64,000 nt of DNA from Streptomyces sp. NBC_01296 (GTDB lineage Bacteria > Actinomycetota > Actinomycetes > Streptomycetales > Streptomycetaceae): contig NZ_CP130720.1 of assembly GCF_035984415.1 (NCBI RefSeq), positions 5,394,001 through 5,458,000 on the forward strand. Direction: 5' to 3'. Made by a program: the position numbers and the translations under genes. Under the pieces are notes generated by a model that was given only the letters and a program-made list of their open reading frames with translations, did no database searches and was not told the DNA's origin. Below are positions 28,259 through 38,000 of the stretch, one piece after another. Each line of letters opens with the position of its first letter. Within the stretch, counting starts at the first letter, position 1.

Positions 28259-29587
28259 CTACGCGTACTCGGTGGGGATCACGGCCTCGCCCCGCGACAG
28301 CTGCGTCGCGGAGAGCGGGAGGCTCGCGAGGGCCTCGCGGTGCCGCTCGCGCACGGCCTCCAGGGACTCCCGCGCCACCACCTCACCGCCCTTGACCAGC
28401 TGGACCAGCAGCTGCGTGTCCGCCAGCGCCGTCGGCACCTGCCCGGTCCCGACGACCTCCGCCTCCGCGACCCCCTCCGCGTCCGCCCGCCGCGCAGCCC
28501 ACTTGCGGCCGCCGATCGAGGTCTTCCCGCCCGTGGACTTCTTCGCCACCGGCACCAGCGGAGCCTTGGGGTCCGCCGACGCGGCCCGCGCCACCAGCTT
28601 GTAGACCATCGAGCACGTCGGGTGCCCGCTGCCCGTCACCAGCTGCGTGCCGACCCCGTACGCGTCCACCGGGGCCGCCGCCAGCGAGGCGATGGCGTAC
28701 TCGTCGAGGTCGGAGGTGACCACGATCTTCGTCGCCGTCGCCCCCAGCTCGTCCAGCTGCTGCCGCACCCGGTGCGCGACCAGCAGCAGGTCGCCGGAGT
28801 CGATCCGGACCGCCCCCAGCCCCGTACCGGCGACCTCGACGGCCGTCCGCACGGCCTCCGCCACGTCGTACGTGTCCACCAGCAGGGTCGTCCCGCTGCC
28901 CAGCGAGGCCACCTGGGCCTGGAAGGCGTCCCGCTCGGTGTCGTGCACCAGCGTGAAGGCGTGCGCCGAGGTCCCGACCGTCGGGATCCCGTACCGGAAG
29001 CCGGCCGCCAGGTCCGAGGTGGAGGTGAAGCCGCCGACGTACGCGGCGCGCGAGGCCGCCACCGCCGCCAGCTCGTGGGTGCGCCGCGCGCCCATCTCGA
29101 TCAGCGGCCGGTCGCCGGCCGCCGAGGCCATCCGCGAGGCCGCGGCCGCGATGGCCGAGTCGTGGTTGAGGATCGACAGGATGACCGTCTCCAGCAGCAC
29201 GCACTCGGCGAAGCTGCCCTCGACGCGCAGGACCGGCGACCCGGGGAAGTAGACCTCGCCCTCCGGGTAGCCCCAGATGTCTCCCGAGAAGCGGTACGAG
29301 GACAGCCAGTCCAGGGTCCGCATGTCGACGACGGCCCGCTCGCGCAGGAACTCCAGCACCGCGCTGTCGAACCGGAAGTTCTCCACCGCGTCCAGGACGC
29401 GGCCGGTGCCGGCCACCACCCCGTAGCGCCGCCCCTCGGGCAGCCGCCGGGTGAAGACCTCGAAGACCGACCGGCGGTCGGCGGTGCCGTTCGCCAGGGC
29501 GGCCTGCAGCATCGTGAGCTCGTAATGATCCGTGAAGAGCGCTGTCGACGGCACGTCCACCGGCAGGCCCAGGTCCGCAGGGTTCAT
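28259..29587 (-). CDS. pncB: Nicotinate phosphoribosyltransferase
   Basis: 442 residues from ATG 29587. It makes nicotinate mononucleotide from nicotinate and PRPP with ATP. Typical NAPRT segments are present: the N-terminal [13 protein letters not shown], the phosphate-binding region [19 protein letters not shown], and [16 protein letters not shown]. Length fits the shorter actinobacterial enzymes. It is divergent from clpS, the same arrangement as pncB1-clpS in M. tuberculosis. It works with pncA downstream. Confidence 0.93.
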   Translation of the reverse strand: MNPADLGLPVDVPSTALFTDHYELTMLQAALANGTADRRSVFEVFTRRLPEGRRYGVVAGTGRVLDAVENFRFDSAVLEFLRERAVVDMRTLDWLSSYRFSGDIWGYPEGEVYFPGSPVLRVEGSFAECVLLETVILSILNHDSAIAAAASRMASAAGDRPLIEMGARRTHELAAVAASRAAYVGGFTSTSDLAAGFRYGIPTVGTSAHAFTLVHDTERDAFQAQVASLGSGTTLLVDTYDVAEAVRTAVEVAGTGLGAVRIDSGDLLLVAHRVRQQLDELGATATKIVVTSDLDEYAIASLAAAPVDAYGVGTQLVTGSGHPTCSMVYKLVARAASADPKAPLVPVAKKSTGGKTSIGGRKWAARRADAEGVAEAEVVGTGQVPTALADTQLLVQLVKGGEVVARESLEAVRERHREALASLPLSATQLSRGEAVIPTEYA

Positions 29588-29668
29588 GTCACGGATGCTA
29601 GCGCACATTTCGTCAAAGTGACGAGATCTCGGGACCCGTTTGTGCGACCGGCCGGTCGCAGTGGCAGC

Positions 29669-29983
29669 ATGGGACAAGTGAGTGTTGCTCCCATTGAGAT
29701 CGAACGCACCGAGTCGGCCGAAGAGACCTTCGCGGTCCCCGAACCCGACGTTCCCTGGGTGACCCTGGTGCACAACGACCCGGTCAACCTCATGAGCTAC
29801 GTGACGTACGTGTTCCAGGCGTACTTCGGCTATTCCAAGGACAAGGCGCACAAGCTGATGCTCGACGTCCACCACAAGGGGCGGGCGATCGTGTCCAGCG
29901 GCACCCGCGAGGAAATGGAGCGCGACGTGCAGGCCATGCACGGCTACGGCCTGTGGGCGACCCTCTCCCAGGACCGCATCTGA
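29669..29983 (+). CDS. clpS: ATP-dependent Clp protease adaptor ClpS
   Basis: 104 residues if ATG 29669 is used (GTG 29678 is an alternative that fits a leaderless transcript). The ClpS core is clear: [20 protein letters not shown], then [17 protein letters not shown] with the His-containing face that binds N-end-rule substrates, and [18 protein letters not shown]. It delivers N-degron proteins to ClpAP/ClpCP. It overlaps the next gene by one base (TGATG). Confidence 0.95.
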   Translation: MGQVSVAPIEIERTESAEETFAVPEPDVPWVTLVHNDPVNLMSYVTYVFQAYFGYSKDKAHKLMLDVHHKGRAIVSSGTREEMERDVQAMHGYGLWATLSQDRI

Positions 29984-30600
29984 TGGGGCGGTCCGCAGGG
30001 ATGTTCGAAGCCCTCGAGGGCGGCGGCGCCACCGTCGCGCTGGACGAGATCGAGATCTCCATCCTGCGCTCCCTCGCCGTCCAGCTGCTGGAGCTCATCG
30101 GTCCGGGCGCGCCCGAGCCCGACGAGGACGCCGACCCGCTGGCCGTGCTGTTCGCCGAAGGCAACGAGGGGCCCACCGAGCGCCCCTCCGACCCCGCCCT
30201 GATCCGGCTCTTCCCCGACGCCTACGGCGGCCCCGGCCCCGAGGACCGGAAGGTGGACCCGGAGGAGCTCGCCGCCCGGTCGGCGGAATTCCGCCGGTTC
30301 ACCGAGAACGACCTGCGCAGCCGCAAGCGGGAGGACGCGCTGGCCGTCGTGCGCAGCCTGGACGCGCTCACCCCCGGCGGTGACGGGGCGGCCGTGCTCG
30401 AGCTCACCGGGGAGCTCCCGCTGCGCTGGCTGGGGGCGCTCAACGACCTGCGCCTGACCATCGCGGCCCGCCTGGACATCACCGAGGACGACGAGGGCGC
30501 GATGCTCTTCCGGCTGCCGGACGACGACCCCCGCAAGCCGATGGTGATGGCCTACCTGTGGCTCGGCGGCCTCCAGGAAACGCTCATCGAAACCCTCTGA
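29983..30600 (+). CDS. DUF2017 family protein
   Basis: 205 residues, coupled to clpS by a TGATG overlap; the same pair occurs in mycobacteria. It is acidic and helical, with IEISILRSLAVQLLELIG near the N-terminus, a conserved DPALIRLFPDAY box, then FRRFTENDLRSRKRED and a C-terminal MVMAYLWLGGLQETLIE. The function is unknown; strict linkage to clpS suggests an accessory role in Clp-dependent turnover. Confidence 0.88.
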   Translation: MGRSAGMFEALEGGGATVALDEIEISILRSLAVQLLELIGPGAPEPDEDADPLAVLFAEGNEGPTERPSDPALIRLFPDAYGGPGPEDRKVDPEELAARSAEFRRFTENDLRSRKREDALAVVRSLDALTPGGDGAAVLELTGELPLRWLGALNDLRLTIAARLDITEDDEGAMLFRLPDDDPRKPMVMAYLWLGGLQETLIETL

Positions 30601-30632
30601 GAACCCTCGGAACCCTCAGGAAAGCCTCAAAT

Positions 30633-30658
30633 GCGAACACTGTTCGCGCAGTGTTCGC
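30633..30658 (+). terminator. First hairpin after the clpS operon
   Basis: A perfect 10-bp stem GCGAACACTG / CAGTGTTCGC with a 6-nt loop (TTCGCG) starts 32 nt past the DUF2017 stop. It has no U-tract. It may be the first of two terminators, or an operator. Confidence 0.55.
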
Positions 30659-30685
30659 TCAGCGGACGCTCAAATCCGGATAACG

Positions 30686-30722
30686 ATCAGATCACCGCGA
30701 TGCGGTGATCTGATTCTTTTTT
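30686..30722 (+). terminator. Intrinsic terminator with U-tract after the clpS operon
   Basis: A perfect 13-bp stem ATCAGATCACCGC / GCGGTGATCTGAT (30686-30698 and 30702-30714) with a 3-nt loop is followed by TCTTTTTT. It is one of the few textbook rho-independent terminators in the window. Confidence 0.9.
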
Positions 30723-30797
30723 GGATCTTTGTCCTGAATTCGATGTGCCTCAGGTCACTTTTCCGCGCCGCGGCCACCCGTAAGCCCGTGATAAATC

Positions 30798-30932
30798 TTC
30801 ACGACCGCCGACGGGGCGCCACCCATGTCCCCCGGCCGCTTGAACCGGCTGACCGCCGGGTGCAACTCCATCCGTATCCGGGGGGATCGAGGACCCGATC
30901 CGCTGCCTTCGAAGGCGCGGGTCGGCGTGGAG
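30798..30932 (+). promoter_or_regulatory. Structured leader of the amino-acid permease; candidate c-di-AMP (ydaO-type) riboswitch
   Basis: The ~200-nt leader folds on paper into a closed domain. A perfect 7-bp stem CGCCGAC (30806-30812) / GTCGGCG (30921-30927) closes it. Inside are GGATCG/CGATCC and GCC-TTCGAA-GGC hairpins and a CGGGTGCAACTCC segment, and the closing stem ends next to the GGAG ribosome site (30929-30932). The order of GGGGCGCCACC, GGGTGCAACTCC and CCCGATCCG...AAGGCG elements resembles the ydaO/c-di-AMP consensus as remembered. That match was judged by eye only. Confidence 0.4.
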
Positions 30933-30948
30933 AAAGGCGCACCAAGAC

Positions 30949-32409
30949 ATGACCTCTGTGCAGGTCGAGCAGCACGACAGGACGCCCGGCGAGGACGCCG
31001 CGGCCGAGGGCGGCGAGGGTTACCACCGCGCACTCGGAGCCCGCCAGATCCAGATGATCGCGATCGGCGGAGCCATCGGCACCGGCCTCTTCCTGGGCGC
31101 CGGCAAGGCCATCTCGAAGGCCGGCCCGAGCCTGATCCTGGCCTACGCCATCGCGGGCCTGGTCATCTTCTTCATCATGCGCGCCCTGGGCGAGCTGCTG
31201 ATGTACCGCCCGGTCTCGGGCTCCTTCTCGGACTACGCCCGAGAGTTCCTCGGCCCCTTCTGGGGGTACGCGACCGGCTGGACGTACTGGCTCTTCTGGG
31301 TGGTCACCGGTATCACCGAGGTGACCGCGGCGGCCAAGTACATGTCGTACTGGACCCACGACAGCTTCCCGCAGTGGGCCTACGCGCTGATCTTCACGGT
31401 CATCCTCTACGCCGCCAACCTGATCTCGGTGAAGCTCTTCGGCGAGCTCGAGTTCTGGTTCTCGATGGTCAAGGTCACCGCCATCGTCGGCATGATCCTG
31501 ATCTGCGCCGGCATCCTCACCGTCGGCTTCTCCGACGCGGCCGCGACCGCCTCCGTCTCCAACCTGTGGAGCGACCGCGGCTTCTTCCCCAACGGCATCG
31601 GCGAGACGCTGATGACGCTGCAGATCGTCATGTTCGCCTTCCTCGCGGTCGAGCTGGTCGGCGTCACCGCCGGCGAGTCCAAGGACCCCGAGAAGACCCT
31701 GCCCAAGGCCATCAACACCGTGCCGTGGCGCATCGCCGTCTTCTACGTCGGCGCCCTCATCATGATCATGTCGGTCATCCCGTGGTCCAACTTCAAGGCG
31801 GGCGAGAGCCCGTTCGTGCTGGCCTTCGAGAAGATGGGCCTCGGCGTCGGCGCCGCGATCGTCAACTTCGTCGTCCTGACCGCCGCGCTGTCCTCCTGCA
31901 ACTCGGGCATGTACTCCACCGGCCGCATGCTGCGCGACCTCGCCCTCAACGGCCAGGGCCCGAAGTTCTTCACCAAGCTCACCAGGAGCGGCACCCCGCT
32001 CGTGGGCACCACCTTCTCCGCCGCGCTGATGCTGGTGGGCGTCTGGATCAACTACGTCGCCCCGGGCAAGGCCTTCGACTACGTCGTCTCCTTCGCCACC
32101 ATCTCCGGCATGTGGGCCTGGATCATGATCCTCGTCTGCCAGATCCGCTACCGCGCCAAGGCCGACCGCGGCGAGCTGCCGCAGTCCCCGTTCCGGGCGC
32201 CCGGCGCCCCGTGGAGCAGCTGGTTCGCCCTGCTGTTCATCGGCATGGTCATCGTGATGATGGGCATCGACAAGGACTCCCGCGTCTCGCTGTACTGCGC
32301 GCCGCTGTGGGGCCTGATCCTGGGCGTCTCCTACCTGGTGCTCAAGAAGCGCAACCCGGCCGGAGCCGCCTTCAACAAGGCCGACAGGGCCTCGGAGCCG
32401 GTCGCCTGA
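30949..32409 (+). CDS. Amino-acid permease (APC superfamily, AAT family)
   Basis: 486 residues from ATG 30949, with 12 hydrophobic helices. The AAT signature is seen in QIQMIAIGGAIGTGLFLGAG (helix 1, substrate-binding Gly-rich break) and FIMRALGELLMYRPVSGSFS. EFWFSMVKVTAIVGMI, FAFLAVELVGVTAGESKDP and SSCNSGMYSTGRMLRDLA are typical of the proline, GABA, D-serine/alanine/glycine and asparagine permeases. It imports an amino acid with protons; which one is not clear. It is a monocistronic unit bounded by terminators and preceded by a structured leader. Confidence 0.92.
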   Translation: MTSVQVEQHDRTPGEDAAAEGGEGYHRALGARQIQMIAIGGAIGTGLFLGAGKAISKAGPSLILAYAIAGLVIFFIMRALGELLMYRPVSGSFSDYAREFLGPFWGYATGWTYWLFWVVTGITEVTAAAKYMSYWTHDSFPQWAYALIFTVILYAANLISVKLFGELEFWFSMVKVTAIVGMILICAGILTVGFSDAAATASVSNLWSDRGFFPNGIGETLMTLQIVMFAFLAVELVGVTAGESKDPEKTLPKAINTVPWRIAVFYVGALIMIMSVIPWSNFKAGESPFVLAFEKMGLGVGAAIVNFVVLTAALSSCNSGMYSTGRMLRDLALNGQGPKFFTKLTRSGTPLVGTTFSAALMLVGVWINYVAPGKAFDYVVSFATISGMWAWIMILVCQIRYRAKADRGELPQSPFRAPGAPWSSWFALLFIGMVIVMMGIDKDSRVSLYCAPLWGLILGVSYLVLKKRNPAGAAFNKADRASEPVA

Positions 32410-32428
32410 CCGATCCTGTCCAGCATCC

Positions 32429-32465
32429 GGGCCCTCCCGTACCACGCCTCGGTACGGGAGGGCCC
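32429..32465 (+). terminator. Hairpin terminator after the permease gene
   Basis: A perfect 15-bp stem (32429-32443 GGGCCCTCCCGTACC, 32451-32465 GGTACGGGAGGGCCC) with a 7-nt loop lies between the permease and mec. Confidence 0.9.
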
Positions 32466-32485
32466 GTCTGCTTATCCTGTCGCTC

Positions 32486-32908
32486 ATGCTGACCCTCACC
32501 CAGGCGCTGTACGACCAGATCGTCGAGCACGCCCGCAAGGACCACCCGGACGAGGCGTGCGGTGTCGTGGCCGGACCGGCGGGCACCGACCGCCCCGAGC
32601 GGTTCGTCCCGATGCTCAATGCGGCCCGCTCGCCCACGTTCTACGAGTTCGACTCGAAGGATCTGCTGAAGCTGTACCGCGAGCTCGACGACCGGGACGA
32701 GGAGCCCGTGATCGTCTACCACTCGCACACCGCGACCGAGGCCTACCCCTCCCGTACGGACATCACGTACGCGAACGAGCCGGGCGCCCACTACGTCCTG
32801 GTCTCCACGCGGGACACCGACGGCCTCGGGGAGTTCCAGTTCCGCTCGTACCGGATCGTCGAAGGGGTCATCACGGAGGAGGAAGTGCAGGTCGTAGAGG
32901 CCTACTGA
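32486..32908 (+). CDS. mec: Mec-type JAMM metallopeptidase (family M67) of the CysO pathway
   Basis: 140 residues. The JAMM zinc site is complete: Glu23 (DEACG), His79-Ser-His81, Ser89 and Asp92 in YHSHTATEAYPSRTD. In M. tuberculosis Mec releases cysteine from the CysO-cysteine adduct. A TATCCT -10 at 32473-32478 lies 7 nt before the ATG, so the mRNA is probably leaderless. The order mec, cysO, cysM is the same as in mycobacteria. Because CysO here carries residues after its Gly-Gly, Mec may also trim it. Confidence 0.93.
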   Translation: MLTLTQALYDQIVEHARKDHPDEACGVVAGPAGTDRPERFVPMLNAARSPTFYEFDSKDLLKLYRELDDRDEEPVIVYHSHTATEAYPSRTDITYANEPGAHYVLVSTRDTDGLGEFQFRSYRIVEGVITEEEVQVVEAY

Positions 32909-32985
32909 CCACGATGTGAGCGGTTTGCGTCCACGATGCGGGATCACACTCCAAACGGGGGACCGGGAATCGTTAACATGACCGC

Positions 32986-33093
32986 ATGGTTCCCCACGAC
33001 GTGAGCATCGAGACGCCCAGCAGGCTGCTGCTTGTGGCGCGGCTGCACGTCGACCTGTGCCGCCTCGCCAGCAGCATCTGTCCTGCCGCCTGA
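32986..33093 (+). CDS. 35-residue leader peptide with Cys codons upstream of cysO-cysM
   Basis: A short gene starting at ATG 32986. A TAACAT -10 (32974-32979) ends 6 nt before the start, so it is probably leaderless. The peptide contains RLLLVARLHVDLCRLASS and then ICPAA, which fits the 'LVxRLHVDLxR...C' pattern of actinobacterial leader peptides found upstream of sulfur-assimilation genes. Two cysteine codons (TGC, TGT) near the end allow the ribosome to sense Cys-tRNA. A hairpin at 33102-33119 follows directly. Confidence 0.75.
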   Translation: MVPHDVSIETPSRLLLVARLHVDLCRLASSICPAA

Positions 33094-33101
33094 GCACCAC
33101 A

Positions 33102-33119
33102 GGCCCTCGCGCGGGGGCC
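33102..33119 (+). promoter_or_regulatory. Attenuator-like hairpin after the leader peptide
   Basis: GGCCCTC / GGGGGCC pair over 7 bp (one G-U) around a GCGC loop, 8 nt after the leader stop codon and 54 nt before the cysO start. The position fits ribosome-controlled attenuation of cysO-cysM. Confidence 0.45.
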
Positions 33120-33172
33120 ATGCGCCGCGCGCCCTTAGCCCCTCCCGCTTTACTTCACAACTGGAGCCTGCC

Positions 33173-34401
<1,229 letters not shown>

Positions 34402-34433
34402 CCCCTGGTCCTGCAGGCCCCCCTCGCACCGCC

Positions 34434-34560
34434 GGGCCGGCCCCCGCGCCTCACACGCAAGGGGCCCCGGCCCCGGGATCCCCCGCCTCGTGGAACCCGG
34501 CCCCGCCGGTGTGTGAGGCGCGGGGTTCGGGGCCGGCCCCCGCGCCTCACACGCAAGGGG
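34434..34560. repeat. Duplicated 31-nt intergenic repeat with inverted partner
   Basis: Two identical 31-nt blocks lie at 34434-34464 and 34530-34560 (core CCCGCGCCTCACACGCAA). Between them, 34511-34525 (GTGTGAGGCGCGGGG) is the inverse complement of the core and can pair with 34538-34552 as a perfect 15-bp hairpin. The element separates the convergent cysM and DUF488 genes and probably ends transcription in both directions. Confidence 0.8.
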
Positions 34561-34596
34561 GTCCGGACGGCCCGGCCGGGATACCTGTGCCGGGAA

Positions 34597-34965
34597 TCAG
34601 CCGGACAAGAGGTCCGACAGGATGGCGGCGTGGCTCGACGCGGGGTCCTTGACCGCCGTCAGGAGGGTGATCGGGCCATCCGCGGCCAGCGCGCGCAGTC
34701 GGTCCAGCTCCGCCACCGCCTCCGGCGCCGCCAGCTCCGCCTCGTAGCGGGCCCGGAACTCCTGCGCCGTGCCCCCGCCCCCGTGGTACCACTTGCGCAG
34801 TTCCCCGGACGGCGTCACCGCCTTGGGCCATTCGTCCACGCCCGCCACCGCCTTCGCCAGGCCCCGCGGCCACAGCCGGTCCACGAGGACCCGTACGCCG
34901 TCCTCCTCCGGCGCCGGAGGGTCGTACACCCGCCGCACTCGCACCACCCGCCGCACCCGCCCCAT
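34597..34965 (-). CDS. DUF488 family protein
   Basis: 122 residues from ATG 34965, with GGAGG 8 nt upstream. DUF488 hallmarks are seen: RRVYDPPAPEEDGVRVLVDRLWPRGL, WPKAVTPSGELRKWYHG and the C-terminal ITLLTAVKDP. The fold is small alpha/beta and the biochemical function is unknown. The start overlaps the upstream stop by one base. Confidence 0.9.
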   Translation of the reverse strand: MGRVRRVVRVRRVYDPPAPEEDGVRVLVDRLWPRGLAKAVAGVDEWPKAVTPSGELRKWYHGGGGTAQEFRARYEAELAAPEAVAELDRLRALAADGPITLLTAVKDPASSHAAILSDLLSG

Positions 34966-35384
34966 CAGCCGCCACCTCCGAGCCCCTTGACCTCGTCCCA
35001 CACCGCAGGGTCCAGCACCCCCAGCCGGCTCCGGAACTCCCACACCCACACCTCCGCCGGCCGGTCCGCCTCCAGGAAGCTCGCCCGGCCCTGCGCACCC
35101 ACCGTCCCCGGCGGCAGCGGGATCACCCCGGCCCGCCGGTCGTCGTACTTCCCGGTGATCCACGCGACCCGCGCCCGGTGGGCCCGTACGGACGACACCG
35201 CCAGCACCAGGCACAGCCGCCCGTCCGCCAGACACCACAGCTCACCCGCCCGCGGCCGCGGCGGCGCACCCGGCCCGTGCGGCGGCGGGGCCCGCCGGGG
35301 CATCCCCGGCCGACGCCCCGCGACCAGCACCACCAGCACCACGGCCACCACCGCGGCCGCCGCGGGCCACCAGGACGTGTCCAT
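34965..35384 (-). CDS. Membrane-anchored PemK/MazF-like protein
   Basis: 139 residues from ATG 35384. One N-terminal transmembrane helix (PAAAAVVAVVLVVLVAG) and a basic Pro-rich linker lead to a beta-barrel-like domain: PRAGELWCLA, LCLVLAVSSVRAHRARVAWI, then GVIPLPPGTVGAQGRASFLE and DPAVWDEVKGL. This pattern is that of the membrane-bound PemK/MazF-like family common in streptomycetes. The usual RPxLVL motif is weak and no antitoxin gene is adjacent, so RNase toxicity is doubtful. It is translationally coupled to the DUF488 gene. Confidence 0.55.
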   Translation of the reverse strand: MDTSWWPAAAAVVAVVLVVLVAGRRPGMPRRAPPPHGPGAPPRPRAGELWCLADGRLCLVLAVSSVRAHRARVAWITGKYDDRRAGVIPLPPGTVGAQGRASFLEADRPAEVWVWEFRSRLGVLDPAVWDEVKGLGGGG

Positions 35385-35588
35385 ATTCCGAAGGTAGCCG
35401 CGCCCGGACCCCTCAGCACGGCAGGTACCGGCACGCCCGTGCCCACCGTCGCTCCCCCGGGTGACAGCACAGGTGATTCCCCCCACAACGGCCTGCCGCG
35501 GAGGAGCGACCTGACGTTTCGCGCCTTACGCTCGACCCACGCACGGCCCGCATTCCGTCCACGGACCGTCCCCGGAGGTTCTCGCTCC

Positions 35589-36341
35589 ATGAAGCTCACC
35601 GTCGTCGGCTGCTCGGGGTCGTTCCCGTCCGCGGAATCGGCCTGTTCGAGCTACCTCGTCGAGGCCGACGGCTTCCGGCTGCTCCTCGACATGGGCAACG
35701 GCGCCCTGGGCGAGCTGCAGCGCCACGTCGGTCTCTACGACCTCGACGCGATCTTCCTGAGCCATCTGCACGCCGACCACTGCATCGACATGTGCGCCTA
35801 CTTCGTCGCCCGCTACTACCGGCACGAGGGCGGCCGCTGCGGCACCATCCCCGTCTACGGCCCCGAAGGCACCGAGAAGCGCCTGACGACCGCTTACGAG
35901 GACGTCCCCGACGAGCGCTCCATGAGCGAGGTCTTCGACTTCCGGACCCTGAAGTCCGGCAGCTTCGAGATCGGACCTTTCACCGTCCGCACCGAGCGGG
36001 TCGCCCACCCCGTCGAGGCCTACGGCATCCGCGTCGAGCACGGCGGCCGCTCCCTCGCGTACTCGGGCGACACGGGCGCCTGCCCCGAGCTGGGGATGCT
36101 CGCCGAGGGCGCGGACCTGTTCCTGTGCGAGGCCTCCTTCACGCACGGCAAGGAGGACATCCCGGGCCTCCACCTCAACGGCCGCGAGGCCGGGGAGTTC
36201 GCGCGCGGCGGCAAGGTCGGCCGGCTCGTCCTGACGCACATCCCGCCGTGGACGGACGCCCGCCAGAACCTCGCCGACGCCCGCGCGGTCCACGACGGCC
36301 CGGTCGACCTCGCGTACGCGGGCGCCGTCTACGAGGTCTGA
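35589..36341 (+). CDS. Metallo-beta-lactamase-fold hydrolase (Rv1339/CpdA-like phosphodiesterase)
   Basis: 250 residues from ATG 35589 with GGAGG 10 nt upstream. The metal site is complete: His59-Leu-His61-Ala-Asp63-His64 (SHLHADH), His in VAHPVEA, Asp in YSGDTGACPE, and a late His in LTHIPPW. In M. tuberculosis the gene in the same position between cysM and rphA, Rv1339, has been shown to degrade cyclic nucleotides. Similarity and synteny suggest a cAMP phosphodiesterase here; RNase Z-like activity is the alternative. Confidence 0.85.
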   Translation: MKLTVVGCSGSFPSAESACSSYLVEADGFRLLLDMGNGALGELQRHVGLYDLDAIFLSHLHADHCIDMCAYFVARYYRHEGGRCGTIPVYGPEGTEKRLTTAYEDVPDERSMSEVFDFRTLKSGSFEIGPFTVRTERVAHPVEAYGIRVEHGGRSLAYSGDTGACPELGMLAEGADLFLCEASFTHGKEDIPGLHLNGREAGEFARGGKVGRLVLTHIPPWTDARQNLADARAVHDGPVDLAYAGAVYEV

Positions 36342-36343
36342 GC

Positions 36344-36391
36344 ACCGCCGTACCGCCGTACCGCCGTACCGCCGTACCGCCGTACCGCCGT
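36344..36391. repeat. Six perfect tandem copies of an 8-bp unit
   Basis: Six uninterrupted copies of ACCGCCGT begin 3 nt after the stop codon of the metallo-beta-lactamase-fold gene and run into the terminator stem. An 8-bp period is out of phase with codons and lies in non-coding DNA. Confidence 0.95.
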
Positions 36392-36441
36392 ACGACGAAG
36401 CCCCCGTCCTCCCTTCCGGGAGAGCGGGGGCTTCGTCGTAC
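36390..36441. terminator. Bidirectional hairpin between convergent genes
   Basis: A perfect 17-bp stem, GTACGACGAAGCCCCCG (36390-36406) with its exact complement at 36425-36441 and an 18-nt loop, lies between the metallo-hydrolase and nagE2 stop codons. Confidence 0.9.
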
Positions 36442-36456
36442 GTACGGCCGGTCTGC

Positions 36457-37713
<1,257 letters not shown>

Positions 37714-37808
37714 GAGGTTCCTCCAGAAGGCAAGGCGCCGCCCAGGGAGTACAAACGGGGGATGGCGGCGTCTCAAAATGGGGGTACGCGAGCTCCGAAC
37801 CGGGCCTG

Positions 37809-37897
37809 CGTGGTCTACACCAATCCGTGGTGTAGACCAGTTGTAGCATGGTCGGGGATAGATAAGGAACCTTCGATTTCCTGTGGTCTACGCCACA
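37809..37897 (-). promoter_or_regulatory. Three DasR-type (dre) operators upstream of nagE2
   Basis: TGGTCTACACCA (37811-37822), TGGTGTAGACCA (37828-37839) and TGGTCTACGCCA (37884-37895) each match the DasR core TGGTCTAGACCA with one or two changes. The first two are 17 bp apart centre to centre, the third 55 bp further. All lie 95-185 nt upstream of the nagE2 start. Confidence 0.85.
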
Positions 37898-37936
37898 CTT
37901 GACCCACGGGGGCGACCGGGAGTCCGGGACAAGCGG

Positions 37937-37968
37937 AAGGCCCCCGGATCCGTGGATCCGAGGGCCTT
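37937..37968 (-). terminator. Hairpin terminator after nagE1
   Basis: AAGGCCCCCGGATCC and GGATCCGAGGGCCTT pair over 14 of 15 positions with a 2-nt loop, 33 nt past the nagE1 stop. It separates nagE1 from the nagE2 promoter. Confidence 0.75.
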
Positions 37969-38000
37969 GCGCGGCGCGGGGTTCGTTACCCCTTCGTGCC

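Noticed and set aside
34434-34560. Terminal inverted repeats of an insertion sequence
   Set aside because: Only ~130 bp, no transposase or remnant and no target duplication; a terminator-type intergenic repeat explains it.
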